From Apostichopus japonicus (taxonomy: Eukaryota; Echinodermata; Holothuroidea; Aspidochirotida; Stichopodidae): a DNA stretch of 64,000 nucleotides. Below are positions 10,488 to 24,350 of the stretch, one piece after another (within the stretch, counting starts at the first letter, position 1; every line of letters starts with the position of its first letter). The position numbers and the translations under genes were made by a program. A model generated the notes under the pieces. The model searched no databases. It was not told the origin of the DNA and worked only from the letters and a program-made list of their open reading frames with translations. Location: NCBI RefSeq assembly GCF_037975245.1, contig NC_092570.1, forward strand, positions 4,124,001-4,188,000, in the 5' to 3' direction.

Positions 10488-11765
10488 GTGAGATATCAGT
10501 GGTGACATCATTTCATTAAAAGCATTGTCACTCCTCATTTTCACCATGAGACATTGCTTTAAATTTGCTCACCTATTGTTTTAGTCTAATTTTTGTAAAA
10601 CATGGCATCTCAAGTAGGAAGATAATGGATGTATGTCATTTGTAGTACATTCGACGCCATGAAAGTGAAAATGTGGACAAGAATGGAAAACTTGGATGGT
10701 CTATCATACTAAGCATCCATTTTTGATCCATATCAGTGAGATGATCCCTATTGTTTTTGTGTAGGTCAGAGCTCATTTCAGGTTAGCAGACAACAAAGTC
10801 TGAAACCTTTGAAAAACTTATGTAAGGAAACTGGATCTCATCTCCCACTTGTTACGAAGATGTCTCATAATGAGTATAAAAAGTTTTTAAAAAAACTATT
10901 ATTTTTAGTGGCGTGCAAAGGTCTTTTTAGGTCAACAGAGATCAAACTGTGAAGACCTTTCATACATGATATCCAAAGAAATTAATTTTCAGATATCAGA
11001 TGCCTGAAGGCTGCTCAAACTACTACTTGTGTCTATGAAAACCCTATGCAATGTTGCACTCGAGCTGTTTGTTTTAGCTGACATTTAGTTTTTGGTATTA
11101 GCAAAGCATGATGATCATTCATCTCTCAAATTTTTGCTGTCGATATTTAAAGATTCTAGTTTTCAGTTTTGTACTCTTTGGATCTTTTAAAAAAAAAGAG
11201 GTATGAAGAACTAATAAACCAATAGTTAATCAATAGATCAATAGTTCTTAGATATGGCAATTGGAAGAAAATCTTTTCAAACAAAACAAAAATGCTGATA
11301 TGAAAGAAAACAAACAACAAAATTGTTTACATTTAATGCAGGGTTATTAGAGACTGACACAAAGTAAACCAAAATGAGAGTATTTAAAACAGTTAATAAT
11401 TGACAATTTAAAACAGGAAATGCAGAACTGTGTGAAATAATTTTAAAATAAATCCAAGAATCACCTTAACTACCCTAGCAATCATCATTGTTCACAACTG
11501 GAGGCTTTGGGATATGAAATACCAATGAAAGGATCCGTAGTGGTGAAAAAAGTAATCACAATACATTAATGTTAATGTTGAATGACATTTGCTGGAAATG
11601 ATACTGTTCAATGTGGTCCTCCTAATCTCATTGAGTATAAAGATTGTCTGGTGTGTCAACCGTAATACCAGTTGGTGATAATATAAAAGTATCCGTTGAT
11701 AATTATATAATTACACACCAAGACCTCAATTTATTTTTCACTCAAGACAAGTTATAATGTGGCAC

Positions 11766-12128
11766 AAGGGCGTAGGAACCGGGGGGGCTGGGGGGCGCCA
11801 GCCCCCCCAGTGAAAAATATGGGGGGGCGGAAGTATCGTTCCGCCCCCCACTCCGCAAGTCAGAAAACCCCTTTTTCATTTCCAAATGAGAAAAAAATCT
11901 CATTTGAAGCACCAAATTGCATCTAAGGCCAGGTGAAAATGCAAAATTCTTTACAAAATGGAGTGCGTGTTGAAGTGTGCTATATTGCACCAAATTGCAT
12001 CTGAGGCCACCTGGAAATGCAAAAAAATTCCAAAGGGGAGGGGGACACCCCCTCCCCTTAGACCCCTCCCCCAGGCCGGCCATCAGTCTTCAGCCCCCCC
12101 ACTCAAAAGTACCTTCCTACGCCACTGG
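11766..12128. mobile_element. G-rich hAT-like MITE, ~363 bp
   Basis: The left end CAAGGGCGTAGGAA and right end TTCCTACGCCACTGG form terminal inverted repeats. They are flanked by TGTGGCAC (11758-11765) and TGTGGCAA (12129-12136), 7 of 8 identical. Inside, ACCAAATTGCATCT.AGGCCA occurs twice (about 11909 and 11988), an internal duplication. Long G and C runs lie near both ends. Confidence 0.75.
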
Positions 12129-12196
12129 TGTGGCAAGTTGCATTGCCTCAAGAATAACGGTATTGTATGATACTACATGTGATGCAGTATTTCTCG

Positions 12197-12245
12197 GTTT
12201 AGGGTTAGGATTAACCCTAGGGTTAACCCTAACCATAGGGTTTCC
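12197..12245. repeat. Short telomere-like patch in head-to-head orientation
   Basis: TTTAGGGTTAGG is followed by TTAACCCTAGGGTTAACCCTAACC, so TTAGGG and CCCTAA motifs face each other within about 50 bases. It is too short and irregular to be a telomere. Confidence 0.6.
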
Positions 12246-12423
12246 CCGGTCCACAAGATATGTCATTCATTGGGCTGTATCATGCAAGATGACATTGCTC
12301 GACATATTAAACTGTATAAAACTGTTCTCTTGAGAAATACTGTCACGTGATGATTGGCTGAATTACAAGACGATGATATAAATATGCATGATGATAATGT
12401 AAATGTATACAGTGGTAATATTA

Positions 12424-12676
12424 AAGTAGATGATGATGATGATAAAATTTAAAAATTTTTTAAAAAACATGGATGATGATTATAATAATTTTGAAGTAAC
12501 CACAATGCTGATAACGTACGTTATACGTAGAATACAGAATGATTATGTTAATCAGTCACTGAGGAATGATGATGTTAAACAGTCATTGAGGAGTGCACAG
12601 TTATAATAATTTGAAACAATACGATAGTAAATAACGTAAAACATGATGATGGTAATGATGATGATGATGATGATGC
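12424..12676. repeat. ATG/GAT trinucleotide microsatellites
   Basis: GATGAT runs occur at about 12428-12443 and 12641-12675, with similar AT-rich sequence between. A 69-codon frame that starts in the second run is an artefact of the repeat. Confidence 0.7.
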
Positions 12677-13469
12677 CACAGCGCAAGATTTATGAGAAAG
12701 ATACCTTGGCAAGGTGCAAAAGTTTTTGTTTGTCTTTTCGTTTATTCCGGGATAAATTGCATAAAATACAGTTCATAAATAGGAAAATGGTGAGTATAAT
12801 AAATAAAATGTTATGTGCATTCATAAAATGTGTAAAAGAAATTAGGGAATAAAAATTGTGGAAACTATACAAATTACATCAAATCAAGTCATTTAAAGTG
12901 TCATGTTGAATTAAAATAGATGCTCTGTATACAAACAAGTTTCTGAAAACTTGCACTCTATATTTTGGTGTCAATGCACGATTCCTGAGATTATAGATAG
13001 CGTGTCGACACATTGATTTCAGTTCTGCATGAAGCGGGTGATTTTCTTCTCTTTGAATATTCCTACTTAGTCTGATAAATTCATGTGGTAAAGAATGTTA
13101 ACAGCATGCAATTTGAAACACAAGGTAACATACACGTCTTTCCGTCTTGATAAAAAATATGTCAACTTAATGATGAGTAGCCAAGATTGGTTTTGATGGT
13201 CAACTCAGTCAAATCGTGTGCTTGTATTTTGTATTTCAATTTATCGAACATCAGCCTGTTTATTTTTTTTTACTACCAGAACCAAGATGTTGCAGAACAA
13301 TTTTGATACCCTAATTTGATACCAACTTGTCTGCATAAAGGTTTTTGTAACCTCTGAATAAGTGTTTGGTTTGAAAATTGAAATTGCAACAGTCTTTTCA
13401 GTGTTATGAGGTGATGCAATTCAGCAGTGAAAGTACACCCCCTCTACTCCTGTGTGGAGGAGAGAGTGG

Positions 13470-13695
13470 TTATTTGGGGGGGGGGTGTTGAGCTGCTGGC
13501 AATTTGGCTGAATTTTTCATTTTGGGGGGGGTGGGGGTCGAAGAGATATTAGTCAGGTGTTAAATGACACACTACTCAGATCAGATGAGAAGGCTGGTAA
13601 TTTTGTGATAATTGGTTCATTTTGTTAAAAGATTTTTTTTTTAGGGGGGGAGGGTATTAGTCAGGTGTAAGGTTACACACTACACGGATAAGATG
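13470..13695. repeat. Diverged duplication with G-runs
   Basis: TATTAGTCAGGTGT..A..ACACACTAC occurs at about 13547 and again at about 13647, each preceded by a G-run. The two copies differ by indels. Confidence 0.55.
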
Positions 13696-14042
13696 AGAAC
13701 TCACATGAGCCACAGAATCAATATCTAGGCAGCATTGTGTACACCACAAAGTATGTGTTGCATAATGTATATTTCTATAAGATTGTAAAACGGGAACTTA
13801 GAACGTTCATTTAGTACTTTTTGTCCATGACGTTCCCCTTATTTGGCATTACAGGTATTGTCTTTGGTGGATGACAAAGGGGTAGATTCCATGAAAGTGA
13901 AAAATGAAAATGGATAATAAAAAAAAAATTGAATTGTTTTTATTCCATTCTTATATTTCAATGTCTGCTTGTAAAACTCAAAGTGGTTGCTGAAGGAGTG
14001 TTGTTGATTGGTTAAAACGTACAGAGCTCAAACCTTTCTGAG

Positions 14043-14255
14043 CCACCACATAGAATTATGTAACTACTCATATAATTATCTAACCACCCTAAATAGTTGT
14101 ATAACCTCCCAGTAGCATTATGTAACTACTCATATAACCACCCAAACTAGTTGTATAACCTCCCAGTAGAATTATGTTAACACCCAATATAATTATACAA
14201 CCACCCCAAAATAGATAACCACCACATAGAATTATTCAACTACCCCGAAAAAGTA
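14043..14255. repeat. Degenerate ~62-bp tandem repeat
   Basis: AGTTGTATAACCTCCCAGTAG recurs at about 14094 and 14149, and weaker copies containing TAGAATTAT..AAC flank them. A C-run and a CA dinucleotide run follow at about 14299-14334. Confidence 0.6.
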
Positions 14256-17200
14256 AACTTCATAGAACTACTCCATAAAAATTTCGAAAAAAAGCTATAA
14301 CCCCCCCCCCCACCCCACACACACACACACACACAAAATATAAAATAAATAATCAACAAGAATACAGCAGGGATTCAACACTGTAATAGAGGGCGCTTGT
14401 ACGAATGCTGTTGCTCCGTGTCTTGTATAAATATCCAAGAGCGCTAGGACGAATTTTAGATGATTTTGAAGGAGTCAAGTAAGAGTTTGCTCAAGCCTGT
14501 TGGCCTGCATAGATACCATGTAGTGTGGTTGGGGGGGGGGATGCGAAGGAGTCATACACATTCACTGCAGGGGTAGTAGGCCTGTAGAGGGTATCTTTGT
14601 AAATATTATACCCATACTTACACTTTCTTTACCTACCTGGCCAAAAAAAAATGATTTAAACAGTTTCCCTGGGTCCTTTTGTAGTAGGAGTGATGGAGGG
14701 TGGGAAATACCCGGAAAATATATTCCCCCTTTTTTATGAAATTTTCGTCACTTGTAAACAAACCTCTTTACTCAGTAGTAAACAATTTTCGTACGCTGCT
14801 TCTGGGCGGCCAACAGGGGTCTAAAATTGCCACAATGGACCCAATTTTTGCACCACATGTACTTCCATTTATGCTCTTCAACATACAAGACACACACACA
14901 CTAAAAACAGATTCTGATTGATAACATCAAAAAAGTTGTACTGCTTTTTGGCACTTTCCCTGAAGGAGAACATTCGACTCCAATAGTAGTATGCCACCAT
15001 AAGGTGCTCATAGCTTGGTAACTACCCTTGAAGACTCGCCCCAAACCACGTGCCGCGCTCTGAAAAAGTTAACTTACCGTTGCTTGCAAGTGAAGTTTTC
15101 TTCTTGTCGCTACAAAATGCAGACAGTAATGACACGTGATACCTTGTTATCTTTTATCTAGACCTGAGATGTCCATCGCTGCTATGTACACTGTGCTGTG
15201 GGTATTGACCGTAGATGTATGTACTGACTACACTAGTGTCTCAATACCGACGGTAGCAAGCTGTGTGTGTATTTTCTGGGATCGATGATGGTGTCTAACA
15301 CTTCTATTAGACCTCATTCGAAACTAGGTCAGATTACCAGCATGAGACATTTCTTTGTGCGCGAGTCTTCACATCCTTTAAGATCATGGTTCCCTCATAG
15401 TTGCGTTACAAGCCATATAATATTGACACATTGAATATCCATTGATGATCACAAAAAGAGCCTAAGAAGGTCAAATAAATGTTCCTTTTGTCTTTAGAGG
15501 TTTTCATCTTACTATTGTGATATCGAGTTTGGCATCACCTGTGTTAAAGTTAACGCGATACACAACAGAAAACTCAGATACATAGAATACCAATTTGTGG
15601 TGTTTATGTAATGTGCTTATATCCTTCCATACTAGCCCATATGGCCTGTTCGTTCAACGTTACATTCCTCATTATTGTCGCTCTGTCCCTTATATTATTA
15701 TGAATGATGATAGCAATGAAATTTAATATACACAGTAAACCAATAACATTTTCCTTTACCGGTCGAACATTTTCTTTGATTTTAGGTGTGGGGGGGGGGG
15801 GATTCCGGTAATAGCTGCAGAGTGTCTAACGAGGAGGGGGAAGGGATGTGATACGCATTAATTATTCAAGAACTATATAGAGAGCCAAGTTCATTTCTCT
15901 TCCCCGTTGAAAATTTCCGTCTGCCTTTAGGTGGTTGAATGGTGGGGGGGGGTCAGGGGTGGAGAGAAAGCTGGTGAGTGTCTTTGTCTCAGAGGATCTA
16001 GCAAAGAGAGAGAGGGGGGGGCGGGGGTGTCGAGCAATATTATTGTTTTATGTTCTCCTTATGAAGGGGTTAAAATAAAAAAGATTTCGAACTATTGTCT
16101 CACTATGTATTATCATATTCCGTCTTCAAAGGAAATATACAGTGGTCCTTTTACCTATCACTGTGATCCCCTCCCCAACCCCATTTTCCTCATTCATACC
16201 CCATTCTACCATGAACATATCCTTCACATATTACGAAACATAAAAACACAGAAACGGATTCAAACAAGGTTTTGTTTACGGGTAGTGTCATATATTTACA
16301 CCTTGATAATAAATTCAGATCCCATGAATATTAATATTTACAAGATTTTCGTTACTTACAACGAATAATACGATGTTTTTAATTTATACTTTTTTTTAAA
16401 GACTTCAGATCAGGACATTGTTGTTTTTTCTTAGCTTTAAAAACCACGTGATGATGAATATAAAAGACCTTATATCCTGTCTTAAATTTTCTTAATTTTT
16501 CTTTTTAAAATAGGCCATTAGGATAAGACTAGGCCTATTATAAAATCTGCCGTATTATCCAATGAGCAGCATGAAGCACGGCATAGGGGCTGCAATAGGT
16601 CACAGGGTCAAGGGGCATATAAACATATCCATACACATGCGTTTCGGGTTGTGCCTGCAGAAGTTAAGAAAGGGGGCGCGTACCTGGCGCCTAAAGGCTT
16701 CAGATGGTGTTAATTTAGCACTGTAGACTATATAAGCGATCTATGGGATACCATAGGGTGAACCTTGACTGTCGCCGTGTGAACATTTCTCATAACAAAG
16801 TATCTCACTTGTCGAGAAACATGGAAGCACATTTAGCTACTTTTATGGTTTGAGAGTGCAGCGAGGAAAAAATCCCGTTTTTTCGATGAGGAAAGAGGAT
16901 TGAACGCAATGACTAAAATCTCGAAAAACTTATCTAGCTGTGGCTATTCTTGGTACGGAAGCGCAAGGGTGACATGAATGAATTGTTGTCCAGGCAGTGA
17001 CTCAGTAATGTATAGCTAGTGACGTACACTTTGATGAGATATGTTACATTATATACAGAGATCTGACGCATGCGCACATGGTATAATGCACCGGCAGTTT
17101 CGTTTAAAGGGAATATATATAATGACACAAAATACTGCGTGATATGCCAAATTGGTCAGAAACCCATTTTAGCATTTATTTGCAATGTGTTCATAATTTC

Positions 17201-17854
17201 GTACCAATCGTGCAACAGGTTTACATGGTGATATTAACGTAGCAATAGAGTCTTCAATGAATACTACATATATGCAAGTTCTGAAGGTAAAATCAAAATT
17301 GTATATTGTAAATTCTATCAAGTTTTTATACAAATATTGAAGCTTTGAAAGTTATTTAATTTCGTTTACTGTTTGGACTGGACATTAGTTATAAAAAGTT
17401 AGATGGCAATACGAACAATCTGATCAAATTTTATCAGAATAAGTGTGGATCTTTTTGTTGCCATGGAGTGAAAAAAAGAATACTTTCCCTCGATATTACT
17501 GTTTTCATATGTACGAACATTGCTCGTTTCTTATAATTCATTAGCAAGTTTTCGTTCAATAGAGTGGTCAATCTGAACAACCCAGTCTGCTTAAATAATA
17601 TTCATATTGCTTGTGAGAAAGATTTCTTTAAAATAAATAAATAAGTGATTTCATACAATGAACGATGCTTCTGAGCTGAGCTGAGAGAAAAAGAAGTCCA
17701 TGACCTTTGTCCTGATCATGAATTTGTCCACATTTTATTCTCCATTGCACCCTAACAATATAAAACAGCCTCTTCAATCTTATAGGAAAGGTCACTTTTA
17801 AGGTGTATTTTTAACCGGATAGGTTGGGAGGGGGGGTGGGGGTGTGTGTGTAAG

Positions 17855-17860
17855 TTTATT
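17855..17860 (-). terminator. Candidate polyadenylation signal of the nuclear receptor gene
   Basis: AATAAA on the minus strand lies about 180 bases downstream of the receptor stop codon at 18038. It is the first canonical hexamer seen after the stop. Confidence 0.45.
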
Positions 17861-18037
17861 TAATTTTACCTCTTTTCCTGTGGGATGGAGATAGGTATTG
17901 GAGGCTTGGATACATTTTAGGTTTCAATGTTGTACCTTTCGACTACCCCTTACCCTCCCTCCCCCACCCTAATCCACTCCCCGTTCTTCCTCTCCCATTC
18001 ATATCCTTTCTTGGTGTAATCTCGATTCTACGTTTGC

Positions 18038-18264
18038 TCACTCGACGATTTTCTCCACTGAGACGGAACCAATTGTTTTCTTAAAGAATAGGTCTTCTAG
18101 ATGTTCCCGGGAGACTCTCTTCAATGCAGGCATCGTAAGCAGTAACTTGCCGAATCTGGCGGGACTCTCCGGGTGTATGATGTTCTCATATTGTGCTAAT
18201 ACCACCTGGGCTTGATCTCTGTAATACTCTACCGTGCTTTTCTCACGTACAGCACTTTTAGTAT
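18038..18264 (-). CDS. Nuclear receptor exon 7: terminal LBD exon
   Basis: Acceptor acccgtattatag|AT enters in phase 1. It encodes [20 protein letters not shown], then [17 protein letters not shown] (helices 10-11) and [20 protein letters not shown] with a TGA stop at 18038-18040. Reading past the stop gives no AF-2-like sequence. The 5' part of this exon and its acceptor are duplicated upstream in the gene. Confidence 0.95.
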
Positions 18265-21200
18265 CTATAATACGGGTAAAAAGAATAAGAAAAGGTGAGA
18301 AGACTAATATACACAATCACAAAAGGAAAAGAACATTTACTAATGTGTTATGTTCTAAATTGTACATCTCCCATCGGTGAAGAAGGACGATGGGGCAGGT
18401 GCTGTTCTCTTGCCATATTGCACCCCCCCCCCACCCACCCCCTCCAGTCCCTTTGCTCTTACCGTCTAAACTGACACAATATGTCATCTCTCAATGTAAA
18501 CATACACCCAATACCCCACCTTGTTAGTACTCTACCGTGCTTTTCTCACGTACAGCACTCTTAGTATCTATAATACGAGTAAAACAGGATAGGAAAAGAT
18601 AAACAATCACAATAGGAAAAGAGCATTAACTAATGTGTTATGTTATAAATTATACATCTCCCATTGGTGAAGAAGGACGATGGGGGGGGGGGGAGGTGCT
18701 GTTCTCTTGTCATACTGCAACCCACCCCCCCCCCCCTGCGGTCCCTCCGCCCTTACAGTCTAAACTGACACAATATGTCATCTCTCAATGTAAACATACA
18801 CCCCAATACCCCACCTTGTTAGACACATCGGCCATTCTTCCAACCAGGACCCATACTAAAATCACCCCCCCCCCAGGGGTGTCAAGAGTCAGGCCGGGCC
18901 CAGGGATACTATAACGTTACCGGACCCCACGTGAAATCTTCGTTTTTCTCCCTTTATGTATGTTATGATATTAGGATAAATAGTCTGTATTATATTTCAC
19001 GGGGCCCTAACTGACCCATGGGCTAATTCGCCCCCCCCCCCCGGACCAGCCCCTTATCGAGCCTATCTACCTGACGCGATTATGCAATTCAAACAACCAA
19101 ATTGGCTTTCGAGCTGTTGGTGTGAATCCCGGGTGAGGTAGGAACGGTTTGTAATGAAACGTGAAATGTACCTGATTTAAACAAAATAACCGCCTCCAGA
19201 AAAGCAAACTCGTGCGTACTGAGATTTAATGTACGCAGGCGCACAGTAACTTCCTGAATATCGTCGACAACTTCCGATTTCCTCTTTTTTGGTTCCTGGA
19301 TGGAGATAATAAGATGAAAGAGAATTTCTATCACAAATTTGTTCAAATCAAGTTTAGCTGTCTTTTGTGTCGTGTCGGTGTAACATTTGTCACCAATTAC
19401 AGTCAAAACCTTCCAGCAATTTTCTCGTATGAAAGGGCAATAAAATTTCAGCTTTCATCAGAAGATAAATCGAAAACTGAAAATGTCCACGGACAGCTTA
19501 AACATAAATGGCGGTGTGGGACCAATGCAAAATGGAAAAAGTCTCATCCGTTCACCGGTTTTTTTTATATATATATTTTTATGTGGTATGTTTTCACCTA
19601 CTTTAATGACGTAGGTCATCCTATCTGGTAATCTATTTAATCCTACCTTTTAATAAGGTAACTTTAGGTATCTTACCTTTTCGTCGATTTGTGACACTAA
19701 TTCGTCATCTAATCTCATACTGGAGTGACTGAGAAGTGCGCAGAAGTCAACAGCAGGCCAGTAAGCCGCATGAAGCAGGAATAATTCTCCCCAACATTCG
19801 TTTAACAAGATGAGTCGATCGGACGTATCCAACAACCTACGGAACAAAAATAACATATAACGCCATAAGAAAGGTGTGTCCAAATGGTCAGCACTTGGGA
19901 CAGTATCAATTCACCGATTGCATCCACTACTGCCCGAAATCGTCAGTTGCATTTCAACAGGTATTAAGTTTATGCCTTGGTAAAAAAAGTTGCCTATTGT
20001 TTTGGAGTGGGAGGGGGTTACATATTTCCCTTTACTTTGCCAAATAATAAACACAATGCTGGTTTTGAAGATTGTCCAAGATGTGTTTTCATGTGAGAAT
20101 GTAAAAAAGAGAGATTCTGCTATGGACCATTCATTAAGAGCGCCACCCACTAGTATAAAACTTTTCTGGTTGGCTAAACAATAACACTAGTCTTGCGAAT
20201 GAGATAAAATACTGTTTTACAACTGTTAACAAATACAAAGGTTTTGCGTAAATGAATTATTTTCACATTTGCGGATGTTCATATTTATCAAAATGATAAT
20301 TCTTTTCGTAGTTAAGAGGTATGAGTGTGGTAAATGTCGCTTAGTATTACAACTCCTTTTGTACTATCATATGTCGGGGGAAGTTAAGGAGTGAAATTAA
20401 CCAAAAAAGGAGCTTTCTAGAAATGTTCAAGACGATTATTTTAAATTTAAATTATACCCTAAAATCCATGACACATTCTTGAACTACTGGACCACTAACC
20501 CGCACCACATATCCTATGTCCCAATTTTCTTTTAATAAGACTGCGACCATTAGGTAGTTTGGACGTACCTGAATGGCTCGACGGCTTTTGTGGATTTTAA
20601 AGCGTGTATCAGAATACTTGTGGCTGTATCTTCTATCACAGAGAGGTTTGATGGCGCTCTCGATGGAATACCAAACGATGGAAAGTTTCCATGAAGCTGT
20701 GCCGCTCGTGAAGAACATGGGAGTATCGGAATGCGACCGCCCTCACCCATAGATGTCTGAAATTGTAGAGGAAGTGCGGCGAGCTTTGGGTGTAAATCTG
20801 AAAGAGGAATCATAAATAAGAAACAACTTGAAGGCGAAAATGGATAAATACGTGTCAAGATTCACGATTGGTACCATCAAGTCTGACTATGGGGGGAGGG
20901 AGGGGTCAGAGGGGGCTATAGCCCAGGGGTCAGTTGTGCTTCCTGGGGAAAAATGGAAGGGAACCGGCAAAATATGGAATGAGGAATATTGTAATATAAT
21001 ATGCATATTACACTTAAGAGAAAACGAAAAGTGCAACAAGGGCGGGGAAGTGGGGGGGGGGTGGGCGAGTAAGCGGCGACATCTCCACAGAGGCTCGGCC
21101 TGGGTAAGAAATGATTGAAACATACTACTTATTACTTAGTGAATATTATATCATTTGTCATTTTAATTCTACATCCAACAAATCAATGTTATCGTTAAAA

Positions 21201-24200
21201 ATATGAGACAAAATATGTTTTTGTTTCTTTCTTACTTCCTCCTTTGCCTGTGGCACTGTCGATGTCTCCTCGACACATCCGTGACGCTATCATCTGCATA
21301 TTCTCACTTGGAAGACCGCCTGGTTTTAGACTTGATAACATGCCACTCATGAACGTAGGACCATGAAGATGTGCTGTCGCTAGGGGCGAATTACTGAATG
21401 CTGTTGCTGCTAGTGCATTAGGGTGCGCCAAGAAACCGTGACGTAACGGAACGGCTTGGAACGCGCTTCTGGACATCATTGTTTCCCGTGCCCTCTTTGA
21501 TAACTGTCGGGCTGAATGGGCGGCCCATGGCTGAAATAGCTTAAAACCACCGACATCTTTGCTGGATGACGACCGGGATTCCCCAGAGGCCATTGGCTTC
21601 TTCTTTCTGGGCCCTCGTTCTTCTTGAACGGCTGTTAAAGTGAAAAATTAGATTTTGGAAGTCAAGTAGAAAGCAAACTAAAGAAGAAAAAGAACAACAT
21701 GTCATTGTAGAGTATATTAGCAAAGTGACAACGGGTACTTTGTCAAGACAAATATCCATACTTCCTTCTTTAATCAGTCCACAAACCATTCATATCAGAA
21801 ACATCCATATTTATACAGCCTACTTTACATATAAGAATCTGGGCGGAAGTGCGTAAGAAAAAATGAAAGTATAAAATAATTTATATGGTTTATATGTAAC
21901 CTATACACACTATTTACTTTAATTGTCCGTTACAAGATGAAGTATGACTGTCTAAATTTTAAGACAGGTAAACAGTCATTTACTTTTATTTTTATTTTTA
22001 TTGATCTCTCTCGTATAGTCTTATATTTGTTCTCTTGACACATCAACATATTCTTAAACATTAAAAGTGATACCACAATACAAATTAACTTTTCCTTCCT
22101 AAATAGACTGTATAACGCTTCCCTTACTCTCTTAAGTTCACCATGTTTATGTTTATGATTAATAAGTATATATTTGTTGCTATATATTTTAAATAGAAGT
22201 TGAGTTTATACTTAAATACTTCATAATCTTGTAGGACTTTTTAAACATTTTAATTCAGCAACACAAAAATCAATCCAATACGGTAAAAATTTGCCTCCAT
22301 TATTTTTTTTTTCGGCGAATAATTCCCAAGGTTACATTTAATTAACTTCTACACATCACGCCTGATCTTAGACTCGCTGTATGTAATTTATATATTTTGA
22401 GACGTTTAATTTTTTTTTCGTGTACCGATTTATTAAATTAATCAGGCTTGACAAATAATGTAATATCCAGGGTAGTGACAGTTTGCCTTTAGTAAAACCA
22501 CAAAAAAAAAAAACGTTTCCATATAATACCTTTAATCTTCGCGTTCAATGTTAGTTAATAATTGAAATTACTTTCAACAAAAAGATGAACGGAATTTACT
22601 CAGCTGCACCCTACTTTTCTATGGCTCGTGAAGCAATAATTGTGACAGAATCTTTAAACCATGTAATTTTGTTACTTGCATACGTGTCCTATAATCTGCC
22701 CTGAGGCATCTTGCAATTAAGTCATTTTCATCATCATCATCGAAAAAGGGGAAAAAATGCTTCAGTCGTTCATCTCCGGTTCTTAGTATTTCATCAATTT
22801 GTTCCCATTTTATAAGCAGCTTGTGTTTAATTTCTTGTTTATTATCATAAAGAACGAAATTTACAATACTATATACGATAATAAAACAGCAAAGTGTAAA
22901 GAAGCATACAGTATACATGCCTTAGGTTACGGTATGTAATATTGCCCACGGCATGTTAGCCCTATATATGCATGAAGATTACACATGCATAGTAAGATTT
23001 AATGTCCTTCCGCTTTAAAAAAAATAGCTCTTTTTGTTTTACAAGAAACTGATGAATCTTCTTTTGGTGATGATTTAGTAGGGCTGGGAGGGGAGGGGGG
23101 GAGGGGAGGGGAGGGAAGGATAGGATAGGATAACATATGCAAGAAAAAGTTTATGTTAGTTTTCTGGAATAAGGACGCTTTGTAATCGCATTTGATAGTT
23201 ATGTACACGCATACTTCTCTGACGTAAATGAGTGTAATATTGTAGTCAGTAAACTTAATGAGATTGAAGAAGGGAAGCGTTTTCCAAGTTTTGGACGAAT
23301 TGGAAAAGGTCCTCTACTATTTCAAAACGTAAGTGCAGCGAATTGCGTAACAAGTGCCTAATAACCCAACAAGTGAAGTAAATTGTCAAAATATCGATAT
23401 TCCTGCAAGTGAAATGTACGTCCATTGGACATTTACTTTGAGGCCTGTATAATAAAAGTATAATAAAAGAATCGCCAATTTAATAGAAAAATGTGGAATC
23501 TCATATAGATTCGCTGGAAGGGGCGTTAATTGGTCATCCGTTTAGCTTATCCTTGTATACTTTAAATTACTAAATTAATATGCTTACAACTGACCACTGT
23601 CAATAAAATTTATATGTAGTTTAAAATAGGAAATTCTCCATTAAAAATAAGCAAAATAGCCAGATAAACATTGATATTTTCCTTGAAAATACCACGAAAT
23701 TGTTAATATTAATACAAAAACTAAAAAACAAAACAAACAAGAAATCTGAGAGCACAAACAGCCGACATGACTCAAAGTTTGATTTCTTCTGAAAATCGAT
23801 ACTAAAGCAAAAACGCAACAGTTAGAAATTTAAATGGTAAGCCCAGCACCTGTTTCTCAATAAGACGAATATTACATGAAGATTAAAATGAAAAAAATAT
23901 ATATAACTGATGGAAAAAGCGAATTAGTATGAAAAAATCGCAAGGGAATCGAAATTAAAATCATAATTGTATTGATTTTTAGAAACTCTTATAGATTTCG
24001 ACCACGAATTTTGTCTCAATCTTGAAATGTCTGAAGAAGTTACTAATCGATCTTGGTAAGAAAGAACGCGTTTGATGTGTCTGAATGACTAATCCTTTTA
24101 CTCGCAAATTTCTGTCAAACGTCGTTTTTATATTCGTTTTCATTTTTCTTCATAATGTTTAAAACAATTGATTGCATTACCAATTTAACTTCCCTCGCAT

Positions 24201-24274
24201 TTAGACATGCTTTGACAGAAGCTTTTGTTTTGTATGTATGTGTTGCATTAACGTGTGTATATACATACATATAT

Positions 24275-24350
<76 letters not shown>

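Larger units (their letters stand above)
9688..17854. other. Intergenic region between DTYMK and the nuclear receptor gene
   Basis: No conserved exon is recognisable on either strand. The open frames here (for example 14700-14921 and 15931-16368) show no domain and are chance frames in AT-rich or G-run DNA. Contents are a 71-bp minisatellite, a MITE, a telomere-like patch, ATG and CA microsatellites, and G-runs at about 13477-13530, 14530 and 15787. These are listed separately where clear. Confidence 0.6.

Noticed and set aside
15931-16368. 145-codon plus-strand frame
   Set aside because: It begins in G-runs and continues as low-complexity sequence without any family signature.
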